A DNA stretch of 64,000 nucleotides, from positions 265,874 through 329,873 of the forward strand of contig VWZS01007625.1 in the NCBI GenBank assembly GCA_013397075.1. Direction: 5' to 3'. Of this stretch, positions 37,801 to 52,018 are shown in pieces. Under the pieces are notes generated by a model, which was not told where the DNA came from, ran no database searches, and worked only from the letters and a program-made list of their open reading frames with translations. The translations under genes were made by a program, and so were the position numbers. Position 1 is the first letter of the stretch. Each line of letters opens with the position of its first letter. This DNA comes from Rhabdornis inornatus (lineage: Eukaryota; Chordata; Aves; Passeriformes; Rhabdornithidae).

Positions 37801-40800
37801 AACATATGATCAGCTAAGTTCCTGTCACAACGGTGGTTGTTAATCTCCAGAATACAAGCACCAGTTATTTGCTGAATTTGGGGTAGTTCAGAGACAATTT
37901 TGGGGAGTTCCCCCCAGCTCATGACGTTGATCCTTCCCTCTGCTCCTTAACAAAGCAGGGCAGACAAGAAGACTAAAACCAGTTTGTTGGGATGGGTTAT
38001 TTAATTCCCAGCACTGGAACAGCTGTACCAGCAAAGAAAGGGGCTGTGTAAGGGTGGGAGCTGCATCTCCTTAGGGCTGCAGACACACTTTGGGTTGAGC
38101 TCCAGCTGTTCCTTGGGGCCCAGCATCACAGAAGGCAAGGAAAGGAGCTGAGGGAGCCTCTCCTTTTCCCTCTGCCCTTGAGGGCAAGGACCTGTGAGTC
38201 TAAATCAGAGGAGGATGAGCCTGAGCCCTTCTGGGGCAGCACAGCTCTTGCCACGACGGGATGGAGCACAGCAGGAACACATTTGGCAGTCTGGGATTGG
38301 CTTGGAGGAACAAAATGCCATTTTAACCATTTAAAACACACGAGACTGCATTCAGCACAGCCCCGTCCCTGGGGACTGACCTGGACAGCTTTAGCCCTTT
38401 TGAGAACAAAGAAAGAAGAGACCTTGCTGCAAGAGCTCAGTGCCCTTTCACAGGGATCCTAGCAAAGGAATGACTTTTTATTTATTTATTTTATGTCTCC
38501 AGCTCAGCTTTGATGAGAGGTGCCTTGGCTTTTCTGTAGAGGCTGTGTTTCCTGTCTGAGATAATATCAAAGATGAAGACTGGCTCCTTCTCCTGTTTCT
38601 GTCCTGCAGACCAAAAAGAGACCCTTCCAAAGTATGCAGCCTTTAATCTGGAGGCACAGGCCCCATTTGTAGCCCTCCTCTCTTCTACAATGACAAGAGT
38701 TGCTGCTTGCAGGTAACAGTTTTGTGTCTCATTTAATCCTTTCTACCTCCTTACTTCACTTCTTTTATGCCACAGAGGAATTGACTTTTATGCTGAGCTG
38801 CTGCTTGTGTATCCTCATGGCACTGGGGATAAACAAACACACATTTAAGCCAATAAATCAGCATTGCTTCAGCAATCCTTGTTTTATTCAGCATGGCAAT
38901 CCTACAGCACATTCAATTTCAAATGATGGGGTGTTCCATGACCAGTTTTTAGATCAGATTTTGCACAAATAGGCATATGTTTATTTATTTATCACTTTAT
39001 TATTGTATTCTTTTTAATACTGCTAGTATTGATAGTAACAGTAATGGTATTATTCATTCCATGTGGATTTCAAACCATAAGTCACTCGAGAATTTTTCCA
39101 CTAAGAAGCCAACGTGATGGTTATTGCAAATAGTGGGAAATTATACTGAATACTTCAGACAATGCTGGGATAAGCCTTTTTTGGTCATATTTTTGTACTG
39201 ACAAGTTGTGAAATAAGACACGTTCTCTCACAGCACGAAATCCACATGAGAGGCCTTATGGGCTGATGAATAACCATTCTCATCGTGTTTATTGGCCAAA
39301 TATTAAGTTGATAGCTTCTAATGAAATAAGGACAGAGTAAAAGCCCCATTAATTTCATGGAGGTGGATATCCCTTCCCCTCCTGCATCCTGACTAACATG
39401 GTGCTCTCCGGGTCATTGGTTTGAAGACACTTTCTTCCCTCCCCTAGGGATTGTAATGTTCCTGTAATGTTTCTTTTCTGGTGATTTCTTTCTTTGTTGA
39501 AGTTGTGAAAGCTGGAAATTTGTTTATATGGTTTAGTAACATTGTGAATTATACATGGCAAGTTATAACTTTGAAGTTACTTGGTATATTGTTTATACTT
39601 TTAAAAATTTGTGCTCCTTTGCCTGTGATCTTAGCAAAATTCACAGATATTTTGGAAAAGTGTATTTTGCTGTCTCTTCTGCCCTCTTATGGAACTGCTC
39701 AAACACATTAAAGACTTAATCTAACTCCATGCAGCGGGACATTTGCCACTGATTCAGTAGCACTAGGATCAGGCTCTTCCTTTGGAGGGAAAGGATGACA
39801 AATGCCTTATGAAGAGATGTTGTGAACAGGTGAATAGCACAGAAGAGTTGAGTGAAGATGAGGAGTGGCCAGTTCTTAGCACCTCAGTAAGGACAAAGAG
39901 GTACAATTTACATGTGCATGTGCCAGGTATGCCCTAGACAGCTCCAGGGCTGGCATTAGCTCTGCATATTCCCAAGGAATTTTAATTTTTTTTTTGACAA
40001 GTCACTGTAGGTTACTCTGTCTCCATTTAAGAAAGCAGTTTTTAATTTGTGTCCCTGTTTATGAGAGTCTGGCCATGTAGCTGCCACTCCATAAGAGCTA
40101 AAAGAAGCAATCTTGTTTCTCTGTGAAATTCTCATCCCTTCCTCCCAGTCCCGATTTAGGGAAAACTGCGTAAATGTGGTGTTGGTGTTGTTGTTTGAGC
40201 AGCAGTTTCTGTTCAGATTCACCTGCTCATTAAAAGATGGAATTCCAAGGGTCCTATTGCTTTCTGAAAATCTGCAGCTTATGCTCTGTTGTATCACAGT
40301 TACTTTTTCCCAGCTATTCTACCTTCTATAGCTTAATTGTGACAGGTCAGGGGTGGGGAAGGCTTTAATTGGGCAGGGAAAAATTACCTAAGAAACTCCA
40401 GTTTGAAAATAATGCAGCACAGCTATGAAGGAACTTCAGTCACTAATTCCTCATGCTCATGGTAACAGGTACTGGCTGTCCAGGCAAACCTGGGGGATTC
40501 TGGTGGAAATCAAAGCATGAAAAGTGAATTGTTTCCCTACTGCAATAGACTGTTGATCCTTGTAGGACATTTTCAGTTGTTTTCTCTGTGCGTGTGATAT
40601 AGAAAATGGAAGCATGAAATGAAAATACTCTGTTTGGAAAAGCTGAAGGTTCTGTTTGATAAACAGGACAAAAGTATTCATAAGACTTGAACATTCCCTT
40701 TTTGGGTCACTGCCTTGCCATTTTCTTCCCTTGGGCTAAAATCTCAGCATGTTTTCAGGCTTCCCAGTCATGGCCTGAGCTCACAGATGAAGAATGAGGA

Positions 40801-41781
40801 TGAATCTGACAGTCAGGCATTCTGTCTCTTCTGTCTACCTGTCTTGTCACACACGTGTGCCCACTGCTTTTGTGTGCTGGTTCTCCCTGCAAAAGACCAA
40901 CATACATCAGGTATTTTCTTCTTTTCCAGTCCTCTACAGAAGACTGAGGTTAGTCCCTCAAAAGCTGTAGAGGTTCAGACGCCTCCCCTAATTCCCATAT
41001 TTGATAATGTTATAGAAGCAAAGACAGTCAAATGCACTTGGCCATCATCCCTCCCTCCATCTGTTCCAAACTTCTGGCCATGGTCGTGTCCAGATTTGGA
41101 CATCCAGAGAAGAGAGGTGCAAAACTGTCTCATTTACCAAGGGCATTTTATCCCCTGTGGATCTTTGGAGAGTGAAGAGGAGCCAGGGCTCAATCCAAAG
41201 GGCAGCTCAGAGTAAGGCAGGGCTGTGTGCCCATTCTCCATGGGCACAGCACTGTGGGCTCTGCTCCCTTCTGTGGTAAGGCTGATCCCTCCACTCCTGT
41301 GGGAACAGGAATTGAAAAAGGCCCATACCTCAATCTTATTTCAAAGCAGGATGTAATGTAGCAACTGAAACTCGTCCCTCTGGTTTTATTCTTCTCATGG
41401 GATCCTGATTAACTATCACTTTTCCATAGAGCCCACCCCTTTAAGGATACTTTGATATAGACATCAATGTCACCAGGCTGAGACCTACCAAAGCCAGTGG
41501 GAATAATACTCAGAGCTCTTACTTTGGTTTCCACCACTTCTACCTGCACCGGTTACGCTTCTGCTCTTGCACTGACAATGGTCCTATTGTCTTGTGGGGG
41601 CAGTTAGTAAAATAACATCTTGTTGAGCATGACTGGAAAAGAGCATCAGTATTTGACCTTTAGATAATTGGAAGGAAGTGGGGTGGAGAGAGAAAGAGGA
41701 GAAGAGAACTCTAAAGGACTTTCAAAGTAAATATCTCCTCCTCTGAAGTCATTCTGTAGCCTAAAATTAGCAGTGAGAGCC
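34873..41781. other. Unique DNA with one small duplication
   Basis: No gene recognised. CTGCCATTTTA occurs at 36187 and 36210, a 23-base duplication. The longest open frame, 40715-41215 (+, 166 codons), has no recognised domain and mixed low-bias codon use, so I treat it as chance. The remainder is ordinary AT-rich DNA. Confidence 0.6.
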
Positions 41782-41822
41782 CAAACTGGTGAGCACTGGC
41801 TTTCAAACTGGTGAGCACTGGC
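41782..41822. repeat. 22-bp tandem duplication
   Basis: CAAACTGGTGAGCACTGGC occurs at 41782 and again at 41804, identical over 19 bases. The lack of differences suggests a recent slippage event. Confidence 0.88.
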
Positions 41823-42114
41823 CATGGGCTTTGGGCAGTGATGGAAGCTGGGCTGAGCCCCAGGAGCTGAGTGTGGAGCTGTGGTGTGACTCCAGGCTTT
41901 GCAGGGAGCAGGCTGCAGTGGGATGGCCTTATTATGAACATTTTATCTGGATAAAATTCAATTGGTACTTACTGAATATAAATGAGTGCATAATATGAAG
42001 ACCACACAATTTATATAATTAAAGACTGGTACAGAACACAAGTTAGGAACAAAAATTATTTTCAATGATGCCTTTTACTGGAATTGAACTGGATTGAACA
42101 GTTTCCCAAAATTT

Positions 42115-42144
42115 ACAGACACATACACATACACATACACACAA
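42115..42144. repeat. (ACATAC)n simple repeat
   Basis: Three perfect copies of CATACA preceded by ACAGACACA and followed by CACACAAG. Confidence 0.85.
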
Positions 42145-45100
42145 GTTTGTTGTCATTTATGGATAATAAATTATTAACATTATATTATAAACAAATCATC
42201 TTACCCCTATGGGCTTTATTTTCTAAGTCAGAGCCTTTTCCCAGCCCTGCTGTGGAGCAGATAGAAGCAGTGTTAGCCTTGCTGTGTGCTGTGGGAGCAG
42301 TGTGTCACTTGTGACCAGACCTGCTGCTCGCTGCACTGAACAAAACTCAACCTGATGCCTCCTGACCAGGACAGCAGGCAGCAGGAAGTTCCAGCTGAGG
42401 TTCACAGCTCCAAAGTCCACAGCCTTCTAATATTTTCAAGGTTTCATGTGTTTTACACAGGTCAACACATGGTCTGCTTCTCCTAAAAGTTCACCAACAG
42501 TTTAGCATCGGCTCCAGGGTTAGGAGAGAAGAGTGCATTTATGTAAAATGACTATTGGTTTTGTAATTTTATGGCTTAAAACATTTTAGTAAGATCTCAC
42601 CAGGAATCAGACTCAGCCATGAGAAGTACACAGGGTTCCCTTTGAGGCAGTGAAACATTTAATTTACATCAGGTGAGGATCTGACCTGAATTTGTTTCAG
42701 CTCTGATGCAGAAGTTCCTGAGCTGCCTTACTCTCACATATGGAATCCTATCAGTGTTCTATCAAAGATGTAATTAAAAACCTGCCATAACAAATGTGCA
42801 CTGTGCCCTACCGAGCTCTTGTGCTGACAAACTGCCAGAGGGGAAGAGTTTGATCTTTACCTCAGTGTGGCTTGCCTCTGGTCCTGAAGGTTTCATCAAA
42901 GAGCTGGAGAGAAGCAAGCCCTGATGGAGCAGCAGAGGCAGCTCCAAGCAGGCTGCCAGACAATCCAGCCTTCCCCAGGACAACTCACACACTGCTGCAG
43001 CACCAAGCAGAGATAGGCAGAGCCAAACACTGAGCACAGTTTGTTTTATGGTGATAGCAGCTCCTTTCTGCTGGGAATGTGAGCAGCAGAGCTCTACCCC
43101 AGCTGGTACTCCTGGGTGGTCTTCAAGGCTGACTTCAAATAGCAGCCACGGCAGTAAAACAGCATGGAAGTGTCAAAGACAAGAGGAACTCTGGTAAGGT
43201 CCTTATCAGCTCGCTGGCCTCCAGTTTTTGACCAGCTACACACCGAGGAGGAGCACAACAAACCACCATTCCTGCCTAGAAATCCTCAGGCAAAGGTGCA
43301 TGTAAAGGAAAAGAGTATGCAGGGTGTTTCTTTGAATAAATGAGTTCTCAAACACAGTAATGATCAAATGCTAGCAAGTATCTTCATCCATTTCCCAAAT
43401 GTATTCATCTCCTACAAAAGCAGAGCTGATAAAAGCATGCTGGTCTTGAGTGGTGGCAGGCCAGAGGATGAGCATAGGAATTGTTTGTATATATGAAACA
43501 TCCAGTTCATGTATTCAGCTCTTTTTTGTTTGTATTCCTATAAAAGTTTTCTATATATCTCTTAGTTTCACTGCTCAAAATAAATTCATATATAACCATT
43601 ATTCATATCATTCAATAAACAAATATGAAACCAACCTAATCTGAATACATATAAAAGAGCCCTTGATGTTAACATGAAGAACATCACAATTCCCAAATGG
43701 ACACTTTAACAAAACTGTAAGAAATTATTTTGCCTAAGGACTGTAACCAGAGTCCCCAGAAAAGGGGATGTTTTTTATGATTTACTAAGATTTACGTCAG
43801 GCCACAAGTGAACAACAGATTTAAAAAAACATATCAGTTATTTACAGCAGGCAGAAACCCTGCTTTCGTTGTGTGGAACAAATGTATTGTTTCAAAAGCA
43901 TGTGGAAGAAGATGGCTGCCTCTTTGTTCAGAAAATTTGCAAAGCTTTAAAGCAGTGGTGAAGCTTTCTGCTCATTTTACTTGTGAGGAACTAGGCATAT
44001 ATGAATAAAATAATTTGTAAACTTCAGCACTGCTTTAAATAGTTACAAGACCAAATAGACAAAGAGAATATTAAATAGACAAAATGCTTTCGTTAAAAAA
44101 AGTATATAAATTCTGAAATTTTTTTCATTTCTTTTGCTGACATTGCTTCATAATAATTTAATTTGAAAATAGATTTTTTTTTCAACAATACTGCATTATT
44201 TTTAATAATTTTTTTTTTAAACAGGAGAAATTAAAATGTATCTAGAGTTTGTTCTTCACTAAAGGCTAAGGAAGAAGGGAAAAAAAAAATCACCTGGGAA
44301 AGTTAAAATTCAAAGACCTAAATGTATCTATGACATATTCCAGCTGCATACAAAATGCACTTAATCCTGTGCAGAGAACTTGGCATTCAAACCACCAGCC
44401 CTAATAAACAGAGCTCGGTGTTTTCATTTGCTATTAGTGCCCTTCACTTTTGTCTGCTGAGGGAAAGGTTCCTTTCCAGACAAAGCTTTTGTTGGGTGGA
44501 AGAGCAGAGCACACTCTGTCAGTGTTATCAGTGTCTTTCAACGTGGAACATATTTAACTTGACACAGGAGTAGAAAGAAAAGTAGAAATGGGGCTTGTGA
44601 GCTGAAGTAAGAATGTACTGAGCTCTGTGATATCTCTCAGGAGCAGAGAGGCAGAGGAGAGGCAGTGGCAGCTTCAGAATCCCAGAGCATGGAGGAAAAA
44701 ATACTTTGTTCAAATGCACTGAGGGAAAGGCTGGATTTTGGGAGGAAGCAGAGTTGATGCAGACCCTGCACACAGCAGAGCCAACAGCAATCACCAGGGT
44801 CCTGGGCTGGCAGGACAGAGCCAGTCTCTCACTCCAGAGCTAAATCCTGTTTTCTCCTGGGACCCACAGAGCCCTCCAGCTCCTCAGGGGCAGTTCTGCC
44901 CTGAAACCAGAGCAGTGTCCCAAACTCCAGCCTGAGCTCACAGGATCTCTGGGAGTGAGGGCAATTAAGGCCCATTAGTACAGTCCCAGCCCAGCCAGGG
45001 CAAATGTAAAGTGTGTCTTGCCTGAAGAATGGCTTCAGTTCCTGATCTGGCTAGCTGGGAGTTCAGAGGTTCTTGGTTAATACTTATTGTTTCGTTTACA

Positions 45101-45569
45101 ATGAGTGAACTGAAGTTTTAGGGTGACATTTTAATTTTATCAGAATATTTATCCCTTGTCCAACTGAAAAAATTCTAAAATACAAAAATAGTTCGGGGAG
45201 TTTTCCTACCTTATAATGTGGGAGCAACGTTAATAAGCATTCCTGATGCCTTTCCAGGCATGTAGATTTATTTTATTATTGTAGTCATACCTTTAGTACA
45301 CTAGCAAAATTCTGTGTGTTCATAGCATTTGTTTTTCAGGTAATTTGCTCCTTTCACTGTAATATCTATCTAAAGCAGGCAATTGTTACCTATGATGGTC
45401 TCAGAAAACCAAATTTCAGATAGGCTGAGTGATAAAGAAATGTGGAAATTATTTTATAACAACTTTAAATTATCTCAGTGTTTCTAGTGAAAAGGTGTAT
45501 ACTTCAGTTTTATACTAATGCTTCTGCTACTACACAAAGTTAAAATAGAAGTTTAATATAGCTTTTTGA
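42145..45569. other. AT-rich unique DNA, no gene recognised
   Basis: No gene recognised. 44050-44300 is strongly AT-rich with several T runs. 44738-44935 is open on plus but short and featureless. Confidence 0.6.
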
Positions 45570-46200
45570 ACCAGTGAGTGAAATCGATTTAAATTCTAGC
45601 AGTGCAATGTGAAGTAGCTCCTCTTCCTTCCAGATTTCTCTGTTATGCCACAGGACCTGGAAGGGAATTTGTGATCACGAGCCCAGCCAAGGGAGGAAAG
45701 GCAGCAAGAACCTAAGGACTGGGTTTGATCGCTGCAGTGAATTACTTCTAATCTAGCAGACCAAAAATGCGTTAATTCAGCTTACAAGGTGTTCAGAGCA
45801 GGAGTTTAACGAGGTGAGGATCTGCTCCTACATGTCATTTTACCGATTTTTTTAAGGCAAGAAGGAGCTTCAATGGATGTGTGAGACTGTCCTGCTATTG
45901 GCACAGGGCTCTGTCCCCCATGGCTGGAACCGCCCATGTCCCCAAGACCAAATCTGCTCCCAGGCAGAATTCCAGGAGTGCAAAGCTGCTGCTCCTTTCA
46001 CAGTGCTGAATTCCTGACTCTGGGGGTGCTGCACAAAGGGAAAGACAGACAGACAAAGACGTGGTCTGGGAGTCGGTGAGCAGTTTGTCACCTCTCCTAG
46101 CCACAGATCCAACTCCACCAAACAGTCCCAAGGTTCTGGGTGCGTGCCTTGATCTCCTGCAGGAGGGCCAACGGAAGGAAGGCAGGAAAGCAGTTCAGTC
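45570..46200. other. CpG-enriched unique block
   Basis: About ten CpG occur in roughly 630 bases, several times the local background but far below a CpG island. The block includes GATCGCTGCAG and TGCGTTAATTCAG words. Open frames on the minus strand (130 and 78 codons) overlap in two frames. No gene is recognised. It may be hypomethylated regulatory DNA or a young insertion whose ends I cannot see. Confidence 0.3.
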
Positions 46201-49200
46201 TGGGGTTCTAATACAGCACCATCAAATACTGAATTCATCCTAGGCCTGTGATTTATTGCCATTTTGTCTCCTCTTTAAAGTGAACTTTACTGGTCCTACA
46301 CTAATTTAAGATTAGTAAGAGAATCTCAGGACTAAGAACTTCACAGCTTTCATGGTGAAAACAAAAGCTTCCAGCAGTGGAAAACTGCATCACCAAAAAT
46401 AGGAAAAGCCAGTCTCACACGAAGTTGTTTTGGGTTCTTTTTTTAATTATCATTACATTTTTGAGAGTGAAAGTTATCAAGGCTAGATTGGTGTCCTCAG
46501 TGCCAGGGATTAACAGCCTGTGAGTACTTTTACATGATCCACTTTTATCTCTTTATGGAGGTGTGGTCTGGCCTTAAGAAATTCCTGTTGAAACCACAGA
46601 AATAATGTCTAGATTGGTCCTTTGTTATTGAGAAATATTATTGGGGTCTGAAACCGTGTGCAGCATAAAGATTACCTGTCTGATTAGTGAGCATCAACAC
46701 TTTTTAAGAAGGCGTTCTAATTTTGTTTCGATTTCTAAAGCCCAAATACTATAACAGTTAATTTATTATACAATCTGCAAATGTTTATTTGTAGGTTTCG
46801 TATGATTGCTGCTTCATACTTGCTCCTATACTAATATTTTGGGGGAAAAGTTAAACATTTACACATTAGGTTAGTTTTAAGTGCAACATATTTTTCCTGA
46901 GGCCATGCTTTTTTTAATTAAAAAACCCCAAAAATTAGGGACAGGAATGTATGCTGGCTTGGAACCTGAATTTCCTGGGCTTGATTAAAATAAAAAATCT
47001 CCCACTGATACTTTAAAGCTTTTGAAGTAAACACCAGCAATTCCTATTTCTGTGGAATGAGGCCATCCCTCTCATAGATGATGGAACCCGCAAATCTTTC
47101 ACATTTGTGTATTTCCTTGTATTTAATGAGCAAGCACTAATATGAAGAGCTCTCCCTGGACCTCTGTCCTTGCTGGCAGCATCCTGCCATCTGCTCCTCT
47201 TAGGGGCATTAAAAATTGCTTTGCAAGTCCCCTTTCAACAAAACAAAGTATTTGTTAACATGTTGTGTTTGCCATCAGCATTCAAAAGTTTTTATCATAA
47301 AATCAAAAAGCTGTAAGTAGCACTTGGTAAAAAGCGTTTGCGATTTGGGAGACTGGCAATCGAAAAGTGACAAAATTCAGTGGAAACATTTTAGCATTTC
47401 TGAATTCGTTTCTTCTCAGAGTTAGCAACTGGCATGGTTGAGATGCAAACACAAACAGAAAAGCTCCCAAACTTTGTTCTTACCTAACCATGAAGTAAAT
47501 GCAGTTTCCATTTGAATGTTTTCAGGCTTGCTCGTGAGCAGCACATTTTGTGCTCTGCTGAGATGCTGAGTGAGTAAACTGTGCTTGGCTTCAGGTGCTG
47601 CTCTGCTGCATGAAGGTGTAGTAATTCCCTGGCTGTGTTTTCCTGTGGTGATGTCTGTAAGTGACACAAATACAGAGTCACAATTAGCAGTGCTCAGAGA
47701 AGTGTTGACACCAGTTCCTAGAGGAGATGGTTTGCTCTTAGTGCTGAGCTGTCAATAAAAAGCGCTGAACTTCAACGAAAAACAACAAGGTTTTAGTGTG
47801 TAAGTGCTTTTGTTTGCCAATGTTGCTGAGTATTTCTTCCCATCTGTCCCAGGTCTTGGGGGCTTTATGGTTATGCCCATTGATAAAGGCCAGGTGGGCA
47901 AGTTTTGTGAACTGTCTGTCACTTCTCCAGAAATGGGATGTGCCTGCAGCTGAGAGAAAAGTCGGGAAACAAAAGGGGTGGGCAGGGGAGCAGAATTCCT
48001 CTCATACCCAGCCCCTTCTCCTGTTCAAGCTCAGCAACACCTGGATGTTTCCCATGAATGCTGCTCTGGGGATTCCCTGGGAGCTGCTGTGAGCAGCAGG
48101 AGCCTCTTCCACCAGGAAATATCCCGAGAGTGCTCGGTGGATGCGCTGCAGTGCTTCCCCTGCCCGGGAGATAGATGCCTGTCGTAAATGAGCTCTGGTG
48201 CCCAGAAAGGGCTTTTTGCTGGCCTTTGTCTGAGAGCTTTCCTCTAAAATGACACATTCTCCTTTTCAGAAAAGGATGTTCATACATTGTGTATGGTTAC
48301 TGGCTAGATGCTGGTGCTAGTCTGGTGTTTGTAATAACTTAAAGTCACTTTTCTCACACCTTGCTGAATGCATTGTTCATTTTTGTACCGTGGGAGTCCC
48401 TGTCTTAGTGTTTCTACTTAATTGAGATGAATTGTATAGAAGAGCAGGCACTTCATGCTTTTTGTCATAAAATATGCATCTGTAACTTAAACCTGGAATC
48501 TTTCCTTACAGAGCACACACCTCCAGGCTTGTAGCAACTTTTGGCTGCTCTTCTTGTCAGGATTGCTATCAGTGACATCTCTGTCCACTTGGACAAAAAC
48601 ATCCAAAAATCAAAAGCCAGACATTCTTAAATGCAGGAGTAAGATGCAGAAAGGCACTTAACAAAATGCAACTTCAATGGTGGTTAGAATGTAAATTTAT
48701 TTTAGATCTAGCACTTAATGAATCTGTGTTTTAGCAAAGCAAGCTTTGCTGAAGCAGATTGGGTCAAGCCTATTTTAGTGCTTTGGAGATGGTGTAAACT
48801 CCACTGGAGGAGGTGAGCTGGTACTTGGATTTTCAGAACAGGAGGCTGTTTACAGCAGTGTTTACTAAAGAGGTACTTAGGGTAACATTTACTAAGAGAG
48901 CAGTGGAGAGAGAAAGCAACCAAATATTTTGGTTCCTCTGGAACAGGTCCCTTGCCAGCCTGGGAGGGCAGTGGTGTCAGCTTGTTTAATTTCCCTGCCC
49001 CACTTTCCTTCCTCAGCCCCCCAGGGAACAAGTGGTGTCTTTTACTCTGCTTGGGATGAGGGGATCCTTTGCTAATCAGCTCTAGTGGAAAACAGATGAT
49101 CATGTCTACTCAATAAATTTTCACTGAGACTTCACTGAGGGCTAAACTGAGCTTCATTACACACTGTTTGCAGGGATTTCTTGAAAGGTTATTGCCAGTA

Positions 49201-50370
49201 ATTCTCCTTTTCTACAGAAATTTGCAGGTGTTTCAAAAGTATTGGGAGTAAAATGTGTGTATTTATCAATGTCCTATGGAAAACATCTTAAGAATCTGAA
49301 TTTTCCTAAGCCTCAGGTATTCATCTATGAATTTTTAAAGGTTATTGAGTGATTCAGCTGAACTTGTATCTCTCTCTGCTTGTGAAAATAATTTTGAAAG
49401 AATGTCTGACTCGTGTTCAGTGGGAGCAGCAATGGATGTATGGGATCTTGCAGAGTATCTGACACTGCCCATTGTCCTTAACTCTCTGGTTTTGAAAGCA
49501 CATCTAAGTGTTTCTGTAATTTAAAGTTTCCATTCTTTTTCTTCCTTGATAAATAGAAATAATAGATTTCAGACATATTTATTAATTGCAATTTCGAATG
49601 TCATAAAAAATCATGTTATTTCAGTGGTTTGTTAATTCTTCATTATTTCTCCCATTCCTAGAAATTTAAATGTTTGTGTATAGTGCTGACAAAAGTTCAG
49701 GAGCTTCTTAGGCACTGTTAGGTCCAGGAGAGCCTTTCCAGCACTTTCTTTAGGAACTGAATCAAGCCCATAGCCTGTGTTTTCATTCCCTCTGAACCTA
49801 AAGGACTTTCAAATCTTGATTGTGTGTGAGGCTGAACTGAGAAAATCCTAACTGGGAGTCTCATCAAAACCACTGGAAATGCTTAATTGTTGTCAAGGTA
49901 GAAAGGCTGTGAAAAGCTTGCTCTCTCAGTCCTGGCCTCTTTGAGCATCTGAATATTCATTTCTTTCTTACCTGAAATAGTGAATTTGTAAACAAGCTTT
50001 GCTTTGCAGTAGCTGTGAAAATAATGAAAGTGTGAAGTCCTGGAAGTGATATACTTTGAGCAGTATATTGAGCAAGAGGGGGAGCATATCAGTAACTGTT
50101 TTCATTGCTGCTTTTTCTAAACAGGAAGAGTAATTAAAATCAAGAACATTGCTTACCATCATATTATTTCATTTTTTTATCAGAAAAAAAATGTTCTAGC
50201 TATGGTGTCCTATACAGGAGGCTACTTAGAACGAGAATGTCACAGTTGCTTCTATTATTTGACAGTTTACAACTTATTTTGGGTTGCTGCACTGCTCACA
50301 ATTAACTTTATTCCCTTTGTAAGAAAAGTGAAAAATTTAATGAATATATGCTGGATATACAAGCTAAAAT
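46201..50370. other. Unique DNA with a small CpG cluster
   Basis: No gene recognised. 46640-47410 is AT-rich yet holds nine CpG and has few homopolymers, a texture seen in conserved non-coding DNA. A sharper cluster of about six CpG in 70 bases lies at 48123-48185 (CCCGAGAG, CTCGGTGG, TGCGCTG, CCCGGG). At 47750 an AATAAA is followed by AGCGCTGAAC, but no LTR ends were found around it. Confidence 0.45.
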
Positions 50371-50378
50371 TTCACTTA

Positions 50379-50640
50379 TAATTAGGCTCTCAGCACATAA
50401 CTGTGGCCAATTAAGAGGAAGATAATTGGCTAAAAGCTCACGGGCTAAGGGCAGGCATGGATTCAGAACAGAGCTCTGGAAAGCACTGGAGAGCTGGCTA
50501 ACACAGGAGCACTGCAGGAATGTTTTGCTCTCAATTAGTCCATGTAATTGCCTGGTGTCAGAGCAATACTGTAAAACAGACTCGACACATGAGACCCATG
50601 AGTGAGGAGCTCTACCTTCAGTTTTAGACACTAATTGAGG
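50379..50640. promoter_or_regulatory. Homeodomain-site cluster, candidate enhancer
   Basis: Six TAATTA/TAATTG/CAATTA cores lie in about 260 bases: TAATTA 50379-50384, CAATTA 50408-50413, TAATTG 50423-50428, CAATTA 50532-50537, TAATTG 50545-50550 and TAATTG 50632-50637. A rough count from base composition expects fewer than one. The block has no homopolymers and no repeat similarity that I recognise. An enhancer role is inference; such clusters are known in developmental enhancers. Confidence 0.4.
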
Positions 50641-52018
50641 TCAAATCACAGAGCTGGAAAGCTTCTGAGGTAAAAGCAGTGTCAATTAGATTTCCTAATG
50701 CAGATCCTACTGCATTTTATTGTCAAAATTATACCAACTTACCTGTTACTGGCTAGATCTCAGTTTTCCTGAATAAAATAAATGAGGTATAACAGCCTCA
50801 TTTTTAAAGGAAGCTATCTGGTGGATACAAAAGAAAAAAAAATCTGTTTTGCAAAACCCATGGGCAAACTGCTGGTTACCCAGGTATTACCAGCATGAGC
50901 TGGATTTCAGTTTTGTGTTTATAGGAAAGAAGGGCACAAAAAGCACTGGGAAGATGAAGATGTGCAGTTTGTGTGGTCACATGTAGTGCAATACACTTTG
51001 GGAGAAGTGTGATTGTGTTTTTAAGATAATGCCCCTGTGATCAAGCATAGCACACAATATTGAGATCAGCATTCTGCAGCTCATTCAACACTCTGCAGTC
51101 CTCAGTAGAAAAGGAGAAGGTTTATGCCCCCAGGTAGTCTTAAAGTAAACCCTGGAAACGACCAGTGTACATAACTTCGGCTTGAATGGAAACAAAGTAA
51201 AATCAACTGTAAACTGAGAGGGTTTAATATCTTCCATAGCTGCCATGTCTTTGTGCTGGAATGGTGATGTCTGCAGTGCTTACTGGAGGATCAGGATCCT
51301 TCCAAAGGCTTTAAGGTCAGCATTTAGCTCTGTGAAAGTCTGGATTAACACATCATTAACATGAGAAAGGCAAAAACAGTTTGGAAGCAGATTCCTTAGA
51401 AAACCAGCATAAAGATGAGACTGCTAACAAATGTGAAACACGCTGTTAGATTTTGGACCTTTCAAAGGCATGTATTTTGAGATAAATGTGCAATAAAGCC
51501 TGTGTTTAATCTAGGAAGAGGAGCAGTATTCTACTGGTAAAAGCAGAAGGAAAATAAATTGCATCATCTATAACCTTTGCAGTCATAGGCTCAGTGAACA
51601 GAACATCAAAACCAAATGTAAGGAAAACAAGCCTCTGTGTTCAATTTACCTAGTGATATCCGGCCTTACAAGAAGCTCTAAGTCTATTCATTCTTTAGCT
51701 GCAGTGTGAAAAAAATCAGTGCTGAGCTCAGTCTTCAGTGGATGAATATATCTAGGGGGAAAAATTTGCTTAAAGCCAGATCCAAGGTCTGTAAAAGGGA
51801 CTGGAAATAGTCCCAGAGACTCCAGGGACTATAGATCAGGCTCTCAAACATGTGAATGAAAGTTTGATTGCTTTGGGTGAGCAATATTTCTGTTAATCAT
51901 CCAGCAGAATAGATCTGATTATTTGGAACAGCAAAACAGCCATTTGGTTCCTGACAGAATACAATGCATGTTTAAGCATATCAAATGTGTTTGGAGTTAG
52001 GGAAGGAAGGATCTCAAG
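50641..52018. other. Unique DNA, no gene recognised
   Basis: No gene recognised. Around 50755-50815 a CTCAGTTTTCC word is followed by AT-rich sequence faintly like a MIR tail, too weak to call. Confidence 0.55.

Noticed and set aside
40715..41215. 166-codon open frame on plus
   Set aside because: No recognisable domain or repeat and no supporting gene structure. A codon-substitution test would decide.
47745..47790. AATAAA followed by AGCGCTGAAC as a gene or LTR 3' end
   Set aside because: No promoter motif, element ends or upstream exon supports it.
50755..50820. Possible MIR tail (CTCAGTTTTCC and an AT-rich continuation)
   Set aside because: Only one short word matches. The rest is generic AT-rich sequence.
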